Shown: positions 19,427-31,599 of the stretch, one piece after another
Numbering within the stretch: the stretch's first letter is position 1
How the letters are laid out: each line of letters begins with the position of its first letter
Origin: Taxillus chinensis
Taxonomy: Eukaryota > Streptophyta > Magnoliopsida > Santalales > Loranthaceae
DNA length: 64,000 nucleotides
Reading direction: 5' to 3'
Assembly (NCBI GenBank): GCA_023512835.1
Contig: CM042090.1
Location: 12,555,343 to 12,619,342, forward strand
Made by a program: the position numbers and the translations under genes
The notes under the pieces: model-generated
What the model saw: the letters and a program-made list of their open reading frames with translations, nothing else
Database searches by the model: none
Told to the model about the DNA's origin: nothing

Positions 19427-20670
19427 ATATGGACAGAGTGAGAGGCTTTGTTGGTTACTCAGTTTTGTCGACCTTAATTGTAGGGGCTTTTATGAGTCAA
19501 AATCTGAAAGAAAAACATCATATGCATGCAACAAAGTTTAGAAAATGCACCGCCCTTTTTTTTTAATGAGAACAGAGTTATTTATTATATTAAAATGAAA
19601 AAAAAGAGATAGGGACACGCATCAAACTAGGCTGTTGCACTGGTAATATGCATTTATATGGTCAAATGTATGTATTTTTATTTATTTGAACGTTGATTTT
19701 CCAAAACCCGTAAAAAAAAACACTGGGTGTGAAATGTTGATTTGGTGTACAAAAAATGTTTCTAAGATTACCACTCATGAGCAAATAAATACAGTGATAT
19801 ATTGTTCAATATCCAAAATGGTAAGAGTTAGATTTTTTTATAAAAGTTTACTTTTTTATTAAAAAAAACCATAAAATTATTTGCATAACAAAATTTTATA
19901 TTTAATTTTTTATAGAATTTTTATATATTTTTTAAATATATTAAAAAATATTATTCACTTATTATAATTATTAAATTACATATAAAATTTCTCTCTCACT
20001 TTTTTTTCATATTTTTTTAATATTTTTGTATTTAATATTAAATAAAAAACTTATTATTAAATAAAAAATATAATATTATTTTAATAATAAATGAAATAAT
20101 TTAAAAAATCTATTATGTTATTTATATGTATTTAAAAACAAATAGTATTTTAACTTTTTAAATTAAAAAAAATGAGTGTTTCCTTCATAAAGTGTTTCTG
20201 CCGTTCTAGGTTAGAATATCTACAAAATTTATCTACAAATATATATTTTTTATTCAAAATGCTGTTACGTACTATTTTATTGGCATTATTGTGGGTGAAG
20301 TGAAAATATTATTTTAAATTCTGATTTCTGTTTTTAAAAAAATCTATTTAAAAAAATAAAAACAGTGCGAAACAGTACTCAAGTCAAATGATATGCATTG
20401 GCGGATCCTGTTTCGTCTCATAGGGGTAAGATATGAATCATATGATGTGACTTTTAATTAAAATACGCGGAAAAAAAGTTACTGGGAACAAGTCTTCTCT
20501 CTTCAATTTCTATTCGGTTCAGGCCCGTTAAACCCAAAGAATATGATTCACATACTAATAATTCACTGTATTATAATTTACTGTATATTATAACCATACA
20601 GAGCATTTGTACTTAGTTCTCTAGCGTTTTTCATTTGACTCAATCGAATCGAGTCGTTTAACCGTAGCAC
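19427..20670. other. Very AT-rich non-coding DNA before the gap
   Basis: A+T dominates, with repeated ATTAAATAAAAAA and TATTTTTTAAATA words around 19850-20150. I see no gene. Confidence 0.6.
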
Positions 20671-21170
20671 NNNNNNNNNNNNNNNNNNNNNNNNNNNNNN
20701 NNNNNNNNNNNNNNNNNNNNNNNNNNNNNNNNNNNNNNNNNNNNNNNNNNNNNNNNNNNNNNNNNNNNNNNNNNNNNNNNNNNNNNNNNNNNNNNNNNNN
20801 NNNNNNNNNNNNNNNNNNNNNNNNNNNNNNNNNNNNNNNNNNNNNNNNNNNNNNNNNNNNNNNNNNNNNNNNNNNNNNNNNNNNNNNNNNNNNNNNNNNN
20901 NNNNNNNNNNNNNNNNNNNNNNNNNNNNNNNNNNNNNNNNNNNNNNNNNNNNNNNNNNNNNNNNNNNNNNNNNNNNNNNNNNNNNNNNNNNNNNNNNNNN
21001 NNNNNNNNNNNNNNNNNNNNNNNNNNNNNNNNNNNNNNNNNNNNNNNNNNNNNNNNNNNNNNNNNNNNNNNNNNNNNNNNNNNNNNNNNNNNNNNNNNNN
21101 NNNNNNNNNNNNNNNNNNNNNNNNNNNNNNNNNNNNNNNNNNNNNNNNNNNNNNNNNNNNNNNNNNNNNN
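20671..21170. other. Assembly gap of 500 N
   Basis: Exactly 500 unknown bases, a typical fixed-length scaffold gap whose true size is unknown. Anything predicted across it is an artefact. Confidence 0.99.
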
Positions 21171-22572
21171 GCAATGGAGGCAGATACAGCAGCTAATTAA
21201 TAAGCTAGGTTCATGAAAGTCGAACAATATCAGACCCACCTGATATTAAATTAATGGCCCTGCGACGTGAACAACGAACATATAGTATAGGCAATGCTGG
21301 AGACAAAACAGGCACACCCACCTCCTGACACGTTTCAATTTGAATATCAAAGTTCATCATACATGTCCGCACCGCACGGGAAAAGGCACATCAAACCCAT
21401 GCTGCTGGTCTCTCTTCCATTGTCTTAGCTCCATACGTATTCTTAGATTCACACCATGCAGCGGTCTAACATACTGAGGTGATTATGGGATTCGAAAAAT
21501 TACAGTTTAGGAGGTGAGAACGTGGATTTTTTTTTTGTTCAACTCGCGATCTGTAATAGAATTGGGTATTTAACCTTGCTATTTTTCTGTTCATTCCTCG
21601 GTGTCATGTATAATGTCAATCTCACCTCTAGCTAGAGCAGCTAAACCTTAATTTAATAAGTCATATACCAATCCTACTCACTGTCGAATCTATTAAAATT
21701 CCAGACTCAGCTAGACTTGTACAAGTATCAAAGCAGCTGATTGTCTTTTCCATCTCACCGGCGCACGTGGACTATACGTGAACTAGGGCAATGACGTTTG
21801 AAGATGTACCAAACCACCTCCAAATATAATGTTTCCGTTTTACATTCATTATTTTTATCTAATTATATTTGAGTAATGTTTAAATCATACGTAATTGACA
21901 ATATTGACAATAACATATTAGATTATTAGAAAAAAATTATGAATAAATCATGATTTAATATCAATTACAATTTTAAAATAATATCATAAATCTGTTGCGC
22001 ATTATTATTATTTTATTATATTTATTTTTTAGTATAAGAGTGATAGTATTAGATTAACTAAATTTTACAATAAATTTATCTACATGAATGAATAATAGTA
22101 GTCACACATTGTATTTGAAATTTATATTTTAACTACATATTTTATTAAAATTACAAACTTTGATGTATTAATTGGTGAATTTGATTAAATTTAATCCCAA
22201 ATCAGCTAACTAACTACTTTAAATTTTTAATTTTAATAAAATTTATAATCAAAATATAAATTTCAAATACAACTAATATTATTTGAGATGAATAAATTTA
22301 TTAAAATTTTTAGATATTTAGCCCTAAACCTTTTAAAACATAGCCTAAAAAATAAAAATAAATAGTTTGTTAACATTTGGGCTGGTACATCGAAAGCCCA
22401 ATTCGCTGATGATATCGGCCTAAACCAATCCTTGAGTAGTTCCTATTCTAGGCTTCTGTAAAAGAACAATAGAGAGAAGACGCAGAGCGAGGGAGAGGGA
22501 GAGGGAGAGGGAGTGGGGTGGTGTCTATCTGTTTTATCTATCAATATCGTATAGACATTTTGGGTTTCTTAA
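21171..22572. other. Intergenic DNA upstream of the MIC10-like gene
   Basis: AT-rich DNA holding a MITE-like inverted repeat (about 22058-22320) and, close to the gene, a GAGAGG-type repeat at about 22488-22515, probably in the 5' leader. I see no gene. Confidence 0.5.
22058..22320. mobile_element. MITE-like element with long imperfect terminal inverted repeats
   Basis: Positions 22111-22130 and 22251-22270 are perfect 20-bp inverted copies. The symmetry continues imperfectly inward over about 25 bp (TATTTTATTAAAATTA against its complement) and outward to about 22064 and 22315 (AATAAATTTAT and related words). The element is about 260 bp, AT-rich and has no coding capacity, as expected of a non-autonomous DNA transposon. 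I could not define a target-site duplication. Confidence 0.55.
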
Positions 22573-24380
22573 TGGCCGAAGACAAGCAAATCCGGGGTCA
22601 GTTCGGTACGGAATGGGACGCGTACCTGGATGTGATGCTTCGTCGATTTGTCTCTCTTCCCTCGCCGGGGCCGTTGGGGGCTTCCTTCTATTCGGTCAGT
22701 TTCTTTTTCTTTTAAATAAAAATCTTGTCCCATTCTCTCTCTGTTTTGTTTTCTTTTTTCGTTTCGTGTCTTGGAAATCTATCTACAAAGCGAATCGTGA
22801 TTCTGGTATTGGTAATTTTTACTTTTTTTTTTTTACTTGTTTCTGTATTTGCATTGCCAATTTAGGGTGTTCTCAAATTAGGACCAACTGCTTAAACACT
22901 AGATCGGCTCTTTAAATCCATAATATTAGGAAATTCAGGGGTGTTGATTTGCAGTCGACCATGAGTGGGACTTGATTTCCAGTCTTGTAGGAATTTATTT
23001 TCTTGACCCAGAAAAAAAAATCAGCATTCAAGGTTGGTTCTGCCCTATGTTACTTTTTGTGAAATCCAAAATTGATGTTTAAATTTTCCGTTTAAGCATG
23101 AAGTGGGTCTTGATTTCTAGTCTTGTGAGTATCTAATGTACAAACTCCACCCAAATAGTCAGCGTATATAGATGGAAATTTTCCTATAATTTTTTTTTTA
23201 CTTGTGAACAAACAAATTAGAGTATGAATTTTCCAGTAAAGCATGGTGGGTCTTGATTTCCAGTCTTGTAGAAATCTAATACATGAACTCACCCAAATAG
23301 TCAGTGTCTAGATTGGTTCTGTGTTTCCAATCAATTTACTCGTGAATCCTGATGTACATCGTGTGACTTAGTGGTGTAGGATACCTTGCTGTGAATTACA
23401 CCCAAACATACCTCTATGTCGGCAAGATCTCACTGGAAAAAGAGGCAAGTGATGTGTGACTAGACATGGCACTGAAAGGAATTCTGTGTTATTTTCACAG
23501 GGTATAAATTTATGATTAATTATGGCCAACAAAATCCCTTATAAAGATGAATTAATTAATTTATGATTAATTATGGCCATCAAAAGATGAATGCTAGGCT
23601 CTGGCAAAAAGCATTTATAAAGTTCTCGAACAAGTAACACTCCCTTGCTTTAAAATCCCTGTGCTCCTGGCTCCTGCATTGTCTTTTCAATGATTTAAAA
23701 AAATTATTTAACATCAATTTTTTCTTATCGTGTATGCACAGCCATACTTATTATTATTATTTTTGAATATATCGTGTCAACTCATAACTTTTACATAGTA
23801 GAGTGGAACAAATTTTGAGCATTTCAATTGCTGTTATATAATCTTCATTTGCTTAATGTTAATGTTCAGGGATCTAATATATATCCTAACACAAACCTGT
23901 GACCTGCCATCAATAGTATTATTAAGCCTATAATTAAATTTATGTGAATATGTTATTTACCTTATATTTCTATTTCTGCCTTGTAGAACTATTATATGTA
24001 TTGCATTTATTCTGTCCGAGGCATGGTGTTCTCTGCTTGACTCTAAGTGTAAGAATTAGCTCTTTTGTTTGTTTTTGACTTATTTGCCTGCGTTTTTTGA
24101 ACAAAATGTTGCATTCTTGTGAAACTTCTAAATATTTACTAATCCCATACATGCACAAAATGAGATTCTTCCTGTTTCCCAACATTGTCCTCAAGTTATT
24201 CTGATCAATCTTGCTAGGGAGCCCTGCTTGACGCGGTGGGCATCAGTTGCATTTGGTGCCGGAGTGGGTATTGGATCTGCATACACACAGTGTTATAAAA
24301 AATATGATGGATCCCCGTCCAGATTGAGGCGCCAGGATTGCAGATCCTACTGCTTCTCCAGTGGGATGCAAAATCCTTAA
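22573..24380 (+). pseudogene. MIC10-like (MICOS subunit) gene with two or more frameshifts
   Basis: Exon 1 is 22573-22694 and exon 2 starts at 24218. The pieces read MAEDKQIRGQ... WDAYLDVMLRRF, then in another frame SSLAGAVGGFLLF, then in exon 2 SPA and, after another shift, TRWASVAFGAGVGIGSAYTQ. In order these match plant MIC10/DUF543 proteins: small inner-mitochondrial-membrane proteins with two glycine-rich transmembrane hairpin segments that bend cristae. One base is missing near 22645-22655 and one near 24228, where the frame otherwise meets TGA. The C-terminal tail may hold a third shift. The frame that keeps TRWASV ends at the TAA at 24378-24380. The intron is about 1.5 kb. It is either a pseudogene or affected by assembly errors. 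Nearby LHT8 and NLR coding regions are open, so general sequencing error is not the obvious answer. Confidence 0.65.
22960..23320. repeat. Three diverged repeats in the MIC10-like intron
   Basis: Copies begin at about 22960, 23098 and 23242 (spacing 138 and 144 bp). Each carries a CATG..GTGGG, then CTTGATTTC, then AGTCTTGT core. The last two also share ACCCAAATAGTCAG. This looks like an old tandem triplication of intronic DNA. Confidence 0.65.
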
Positions 24381-27300
24381 TAAAATAAGTTTGATTTTTA
24401 TTTTCTCCCTTTCAAATGGAAGCATCAGTTTCTAAATTCTGAATGCTTTAACATTGATTCTGTCTGGTATACGGTCAAACATGTAACCATATTAACTGGG
24501 CTAGATAAAATATAAATGACAATTGTAAAGGACGTAATGATGGAGGAACATTAATAAATCTTCCTATCATTTTGAAAAACATTGTGTCAGAATACAGATA
24601 TGGTTTGATATGTTAACTTGTTGATCTGGTGACAGCGATGATACTAAAGATAGAACTGTTGGAAAAGATCTTAAAGCCTAATAAATTTGAAGAAGTGGAT
24701 TTGGATAAGCCTTTGATAGTTAGTTTTATAAGTAGCACGTTCTTTCTATTTAGTGAATAGGTATTGAAAGTTAATACAGGCTAGAAATGTTGTTACTTTA
24801 AATCTGTTGCATTGTGTTGTGTTGTTTGATTTAGGCCATGTGTAATAATTTATTCTGAGTTGTTCCTAAAGGAAAAAATGAATTTATTGTCACTATGAGA
24901 AACAAATGTAGATAGTTACAAGCCTCAATTCTAGAAATATGGGGGAACTAGCTGAGTGACCAAATGGAATATAGGGGTTGTAAGCTTTTAGGTATTTTGC
25001 CATATCTACAGTTGTTTGTAACTAATTTGAATGGATAGTGACTCTTATGACACAATTTAGTATTAAATACAAATTAAGCATGCAATGTGGAAACGTTGGT
25101 TCACTGTTGAACGCCATAGATTGTTGTTCAGAAGCATTATAGCATTTATAAGGCTTTTAGTACAACTTTGAGGACTATATTCTCGCATCATATTATGTGA
25201 TTAATTTCTTATGGTTTTGCTTCACGCTGTTTATGCTTCAATTTCTGCATTCTAAGATGGTCGGCCACTGGGTTGAAAAATTGCACTATTCTAGTTCTTT
25301 GTTTTCTCGGATTACCAGACCATAAAATTTCCATCTGGATCACTTATTGCTTTTCTCATCCTCTATTATTCTTGCTTCAGGATGGACAGGACTGACTTTT
25401 GAAGTTCTTCAAATTACCCTCAACTTCATTGAGTTTTACAGGTGAGATTGTTTGCTGTCTACGCTTGCCTCTGCAATGACTGTTGTTCGTGTAGCACCCA
25501 AAGTCTTCTCAGGGGCTACACAATTTATCCTCTACTGAAAACTTCTCTTGTTCTCTGTAACAAAATGAAAAGGGGATGGACAATTTCTTTTAATGGATGC
25601 CTTACAATTTTGTTTTGTTCCTATCATATACAGTTTTCTCATCTGCTGATGAAATGAAGTGCTACAGAAGTATGATGTGCTATGTTAAAACCTAATTGAC
25701 TGAACAGATTAGTGCTGATGTGCTTTGTGCGGGGTACTGATGGCATGGATTGAATTTGATAATCGAATCTAATTTGCCAGTGCATCGGATGGATAGAATA
25801 ATTTGAATACGATCATCTAATTTTATGGTTAAGCAACCACCTTGCGCTACATGCTTCGAGTATGGTATAGCCGCAGCATCTCTATTGTATTTCCGTTCTC
25901 TCTGAGTAGCCCTTAAAGTCCAAGATTGCTTGTTGACTCTTATTAGCAGTCGTTATATTGTTCAAGATCCATAAATACTACAAATGTGAAACTTAAGAAG
26001 CCATAGCGAAAACCGTGCATAGCCCATTGCTACATTCATTGTAAAGGTGATTATAACTTTTATGATTATAAACCATTGCCAGCTACTCCTAATTTTTAGT
26101 GATTATATTAACTTATTTTGTATGCGGAAATAAAATTGTAGGGACCTTATTTAATAAGGTAATAACATTATTAAATAAGAATAAGAATAAATATTTTAAT
26201 CTTGTATTTGGTATTTCATTTAACATGATGAAATAACAAGGATGAAAAAAAATTTTAAGGCATAATTACACAAAAGTCCTAAAATCTATTTAAAGTACCA
26301 TAGAAGTTAAGTACAAATATACATCAATATATATCTTCCTTTCTTTAGGAAGTTTAAGCTATCATAGTGTAAGATATTACAATTATAATTGCAATAAACA
26401 TAAAAAAAAAACACTCATTCTCCCTTTGACCTATTCCCATTGAACTGGCCCAACCAATCTACAGCATCATCTTTTTTTTTTGTTGTCAAAGACTTAAAAT
26501 TGTTACTCCTTTACCCAATAATTATTTCCATTAATTTTTAAATTACAATTCCCTCTCAAAATGTATCAATAATCGTTATTTGATGCTCGTTAAAAATTTG
26601 AGAGTTATCTAGTGGCAAATAGAAGAGAAGTGTTGAGTAGGAGTTAATTCTGCGTGAGATCACATTTTGATCGACTAAAATTTTTAGTCGCTACCTTTAA
26701 CTTTTTTAGTTAATAAAAAAATCTCCTCGGCGCGTGATTAATTGATTAGTCGTGCTTCTGAAATTAGATTCTCCCTACATTTGAATTAACAATTTTTATA
26801 ATTTGTTTATTTTTTTGACCAAATATATATAAATCAAATAATAACAAATGAAATGACATAATAAAGAAATTGCTTAATTAGAGCTAAAACACTGAAAAAA
26901 ATTTTAAACGTATGAGAAAGAAACAAGAAAAATTCCAGAGAAAACTTAAAATCAGTAGAGAGAGCAAGAAACAAGTGCAAGAAAAGAGAATGAAAAATCA
27001 TGGTTCATGAAAGATGAGGGCAGTGTAGTGTTAGGCAAAAGAGTATATCAAACCAATTGAGTAAGTAGTTGTTCAAAGACGGTGTACTAGGTTTTATGAA
27101 GTAGAATAAATGATGAAGATAGTTTGACATGGGATGTGAGGTGAGCAGGGGTTGGAATTATTTTAGTCGAGAAATTAATTCACGTTAGTTCCTCCAACTA
27201 GATAATGTTTTAAAACTGATATATAGGTGGAATGGATCAAAATTATGAAAACCTAGAGATTTTATGTAAAATCGTTTTTGCTATGTGAATCGAATCATAA

Positions 27301-27779
27301 AATCAAATAGTAAAATCAAGATTTTACTAAATTTATATATAATATATAAATTAATTATATAACATTAAAAATAACAATAATAAATTACTTTACTTTCAAA
27401 AATGTAAAATTAATTAATAGCCCAATAACTCAAATATTCAATATCCATAAACAATTAACAAAAATTAAAATAAAATTCTAAGCAGTTTAAACGAATAAAA
27501 ATCAAATATTAAATATACAAATTCAGTCATTAAAATAGACTAAAATAAATCATGAATGCTATAATCATCAAGCTCCATGTGTCCCTGATCCTGCATCATC
27601 AAAGGAAGGAGCATTTGTAGATTCTCGATCTAGGCCTGGTTGAAACTTCTTTTGGTATTATTCTCAAATTGATTTTGTAATTGGGCCACGTCACCAAAGC
27701 CTCTTGTTTCATCTTGATGGATTGTTCAAACATCATTTTCAGCTAACCATTCATCATCGTATTTTAAATCTTTAATTTC
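24381..27779. other. Non-coding DNA after the MIC10-like gene
   Basis: AT-rich DNA without a recognisable gene. The part near 25380-25660 is less AT-biased and could hold 3' untranslated sequence of the MIC10-like gene, but I cannot show it. From 26150 on it is AT-rich and leads into the hAT remnant. Confidence 0.4.
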
Positions 27780-28420
27780 CATATTTTTATTCTTTTGTGT
27801 CTTTCTTTTCTTTCAATTTTTAAATTGTACATATCTAAAAAATCATTCAATTTCTTTTGGTGTAAGCGATTTCTCTTTTTAGTATGGCCCTACGAAAGAT
27901 AATAAAATTAAAATAAAAATAAAACAAATTAATCACTTTATAATTATTATGTAGAATGTAAATAAATGTTATATATATGACCCATACCATTAAAAAGCAC
28001 TCCAATTCCGCTCACATCTCAAGAGATGTTATGTTAACTAAGAACAGACGATAAATTTCTTCATTACTTGGTAGTTTCATTCCATAAAAGAAAAAAAAAA
28101 ATAAACTCGTAGTGCTTTTTATCCCTTCTCGAGAACTGCGCGCTTGGAATACCAAACGTCTCTTTTCGTTCTTGAAGTCTTCAAGTTGTACATCAATCTT
28201 AGTTTTTTCGCTAATTCTTTCATTTAATCTTTCTGAGAAGCATACAAAGCTAGTTTTATTGTAAATCCATCATTGAAATTTGGACTTAATAATTTGAAGA
28301 TTAAGATAATAGGTAGCAACATGTAAAGGCTTGTGAAGTTACAATTCCACCTTTCATCAATGATTTTTCTAGATAGACTCATAGCTACAAGATATAAGAA
28401 ATAGAGCAATAAAATTAAAA
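27780..28420 (-). mobile_element. Decayed hAT transposase, C-terminal part
   Basis: Read on the minus strand in changing frames, three blocks appear in the right order for a plant hAT (hobo/Ac/Tam3) transposase. They are KIIDERWNCNF followed by a shifted LHVATYYLN (about 28290-28370), CERNWSAF (about 27990-28020), and KKRNRLHQKKLNDFLDMYN (about 27820-27890). These correspond to the RNase-H-like core end and the C-terminal dimerisation region. Several stops and shifts separate them, so it is inactive. I did not find terminal inverted repeats. Confidence 0.7.
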
Positions 28421-28594
28421 CATATGAATATAATATAAGCAATAAAAATAACACATATATAAAGGAAACTCATTGATGGTATTTTGCAACTTACTTTTCT
28501 TGACATGGTTAAAGTTGATTTTGATCTTAGTTATATAAAGGAAACCCATTGCCGGTTTGTTTTTTCGAATCCACTGTTCTTAGAACTTTAATTA

Positions 28595-28690
28595 GATTGT
28601 ATTCCCCCCGTTTGTCTATTAATTAGAATGGATATTATTTATTTATACGGTAAGATTGTATTCCCTCCCGTTTTGTCTACCAAATAGGAA
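28595..28690. repeat. Short direct repeat, 49-bp spacing
   Basis: AGATTGTATTCCC followed by CCGTTTGTCTA or CCGTTTTGTCTA occurs twice, starting at about 28597 and 28646. The sequence just after ends in ACCAAACGCACCCTAA, a word often seen at ends of small plant DNA transposons. Its meaning is uncertain. Confidence 0.35.
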
Positions 28691-28783
28691 TGAAAATGAA
28701 CTCATCTCATTCCATTGCATTCTCCCGTACCAAACGCACCCTAAGTTGCTCAACAATCATCGGGGGGAACCGGCATCAAGCTG

Positions 28784-30534
28784 TTAACAGGTTCCCATGT
28801 GGAGGCGCTGGCTGAGATAGACAAGGTGCCAAGTGAGAGCCATAGAGTGAGCACATTCAGAAAGGACGAGTTTGTGTTCAGCCTCCGGAGCCTCTCATTC
28901 AGTTTGAGAAACCGATCTTTAACCTGATCCTCTTCTAGCCTTCCAGGCTCTGGAGGGCTTGAGACTATTGTGGGTGTGGTGGCCCTGCCAGCCGTGGCTG
29001 TTGCAGCTGGCTGCGCTTCTTCCCTCTGTTGGTGTCTCTGGGAGCTTCTTGGGTAAACACATCTCTTCCTATCCCTCGCCCTTCTTCCTTCTCCAATTTC
29101 ATCTTCTCAAACATGACCTGCAATCATATGTAGAGCCCATACAAAGTCTTCAGAAATTAACATAATTTATGACATTTTGACAATATGAACTTGCGTTTAG
29201 TTGGATTCAACACAGATTATAATGTGTGCGCGTATATGGAAAAGATCCACTTCCCCGAGTAATTCTGTTGGTAAATATCCACTACTCCAAATAATAATTA
29301 AAAAAACATTAATGCATTTTACATGGACTTACACTATTAACGACATTTAAGGATCTTCAATCGAAGCATGTAATTAAAAGAAAGAACCTCATCTCAAGGC
29401 CTTTACATCCCAGAAGCAACAATTTCAAACTCCCTATACATTGCTACTAGCATATTGGCAACGTACTGTAGCATATCTATTGGTGGTGCTAGTAGACACA
29501 AACACACACACACACACACATATATATGGGCTAGCAAATATGATTAAAATGGGAATGAGATAATAATGACAATTTGTAAAACAATAAATTACTTATGAAA
29601 GCATTATCATATATATAGGTATATATACACACACACACACATACCTACCTTGTTTGCTCTAGGCTCCAAATACATCAAATTGGTGAAATCAAGCAGGAGT
29701 GAGCTCACAAGACTGAAGCACTGGAACACTTCTGCCCTGCTCACCGCCATCAGCCTCTTCCTCTGCCCAACCAAATGTCCAACCAACGCCACTCCAATGC
29801 AGTACGCCATGCCCCTGAAATAAACGCGGTAAATCTTACTCTGCACCACCGCAAGCTGCTGACGTGGAAGCGCCGACGCCAGCACGTAACTCGACGCAAA
29901 CGTCACCCACGCCCCCATCCCGTACGCCGCACAAAACCCCAGCATCTCCACCGCCGCCGCCGCTCTCTCCACCGCGAACACACTCCCCCCCGCGGCCCAC
30001 ACCCACCGGAGAACGGTCCTAAACCTGAAAGCCAGATCCTCAGCCACCTTCGCCGCTTGTTCCCTCATCTCCTCCTCCGTCCTCAAGGTTGCCTCCCCCA
30101 CGTCCCTCATCGTCTCCTTGGCGGCCTTCGAGGCGGCTTTCGCTTTCCACGGCCTCCTTGACGCCCTCCTCGCGGCGGAGGCCACGTCAGCAGCAGCTTG
30201 TTTGGCTTCGTCTCCTGCCTCGTGGGCCAACTCTGAGATCTTGTCCTTGCATTCCCCGAGCGCGTCGCACATGGGCTCCGTGAGACCGGGGGCTCGGGGA
30301 TCCGGCCGAGCTTCTCCTGGGCGCGCTTGATGGCACTCCGAGCGGCGGTTGCGCATCGGATTCAGAAATGGACACCTTGGTGTCGCGATCCTCGTACTCG
30401 ACAGCGATGACTCTGTTACCGTCTTTTACAATCACCTGATCGGCGGCGGTTTTTGAGGTCTCTGGGGTCGGGGACCACACGGCTGAGGCCGCCATCGAGG
30501 CTAAGACGAGTACTATGGCCAACATGTTCATCAT
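28784..30534 (-). pseudogene. LEA/TMEM205-like membrane protein gene with several frameshifts
   Basis: Exon 1 is 30534-29649 and exon 2 is 29117-28784; the intron borders are GT-AG. The N-terminus MMNMLAIVLVLASMAASAVW looks like a signal peptide or anchor. An Ala/Lys/Glu-rich LEA-like helix follows (CKDKISELAHEAGDEAKQAA), then a membrane domain (VFQCFSLVSSLLLDFTNLMY), and in exon 2 VMFEKMKLEKEEGRG and a final MALTWHLVYLSQRLHMGTC. This order matches Arabidopsis At1g72100-type proteins. To read it through, one base must be supplied near 30352 and one in the C run near 30290; the frame also changes near 29040 and again near 28844. Four disruptions in about 1.2 kb suggest a pseudogene, unless GC-rich stretches were mis-assembled. 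Arabidopsis places MIC10-like and LEA/TMEM205-like genes close together too, as I recall. Confidence 0.65.
29503..29640. repeat. Two (CA)n microsatellites
   Basis: (AC)n runs at about 29503-29520 and 29628-29640 lie in the intron of the LEA/TMEM205-like gene, near its donor site. Confidence 0.8.
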
Positions 30535-31599
30535 CTCTCAGTGAAATCGTGGGTGTGTGTGTTCCTCGTACTACGGCTGGATTCGTTGTCGATGGAAATC
30601 GAGGTTCGCTCTGTTTGTGTTCGTTTTTTTTCTTCTAAGCAGTTAGGACATATGATGCAGTACATGTTAAAATAAAATGTAAAACTTGTGTATATCATGC
30701 ACACGGAATTTTTTTTATTGCATTAAAGTTAAGTATCTTTCATCCGAAACGAAATAAACCGTTCATAAAACAAAAATTCTTGCTCGACTAATAGGAATAA
30801 GCCTTCTGTTTTTGAGACGAAGCAGCTTCTGTTTTATACTTAAAATAAATTACCAACCGGACATTTAACACACAGGAGCTTTTTGAATTTAATCAAATTC
30901 AAAGATCCAATAATTTTTTCCTATTTAATTTAAACTTTAAAGCAAACTTTCTCCGATTCAACGTTGATCTTTCAAAAAAAATGTATCATATGACAAACTG
31001 TTTAGCATTTAAAAATGAAATTTCTTACTATGTGAGAGAAATGATACTTTAAAAACTTTTAAAAAACTAGATTAAAGTTTGGTTTATCCGTTTCTTGAAA
31101 ATCATCTATGAAGATAGGAAATCCATCGGTCATCCATTGAAGCACAACCCTCTGAGATACGATGACATTAAAACAACTATCTTAAGTTAGAAATCCAAAA
31201 AATCACAATGAAAACACCTCACACCTCTTCAAGTAAAAGTATACTCTCCCATGTTCATTAGAGGAGATATTCCTAAAAACTTCCAAGATATAGAAGGCAC
31301 TGATCTTCAATCTCATAAATGAAAAAGCACAAATGACTCCTTTATGAGAATTGGAAAGATTCATTGGAGAAAAAAAACTCCAAGGAACAAACCAATGCTC
31401 AAAACTTATAAGAAAAGTTCAAACACAGTGAAAAAGAAATTAACTATTAAAAAAACAGGGTATAACATAACTCAAATGAATGAAACAAGAATACTGAGTT
31501 ATATAAATTCAAAATATCACAAAAGAAAGTTAGAATAAGCTATTGAAGAATTGAAAATTTTGGCATCTAATCAACATATAAACTCCTCTTAAATATAAT
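30535..31599. other. Intergenic DNA, nothing recognised
   Basis: AT-rich DNA. A basic, Lys-rich open frame at 31344-31538 has no recognisable domain, and I regard it as chance. Confidence 0.5.

Noticed and set aside
20578..21239. Open frames of about 195 codons across the N gap
   Set aside because: They exist only because N does not encode stops.
29775..30330. Plus-strand Arg/Pro/His-rich frames
   Set aside because: GC-rich antisense shadows of the LEA/TMEM205-like gene.
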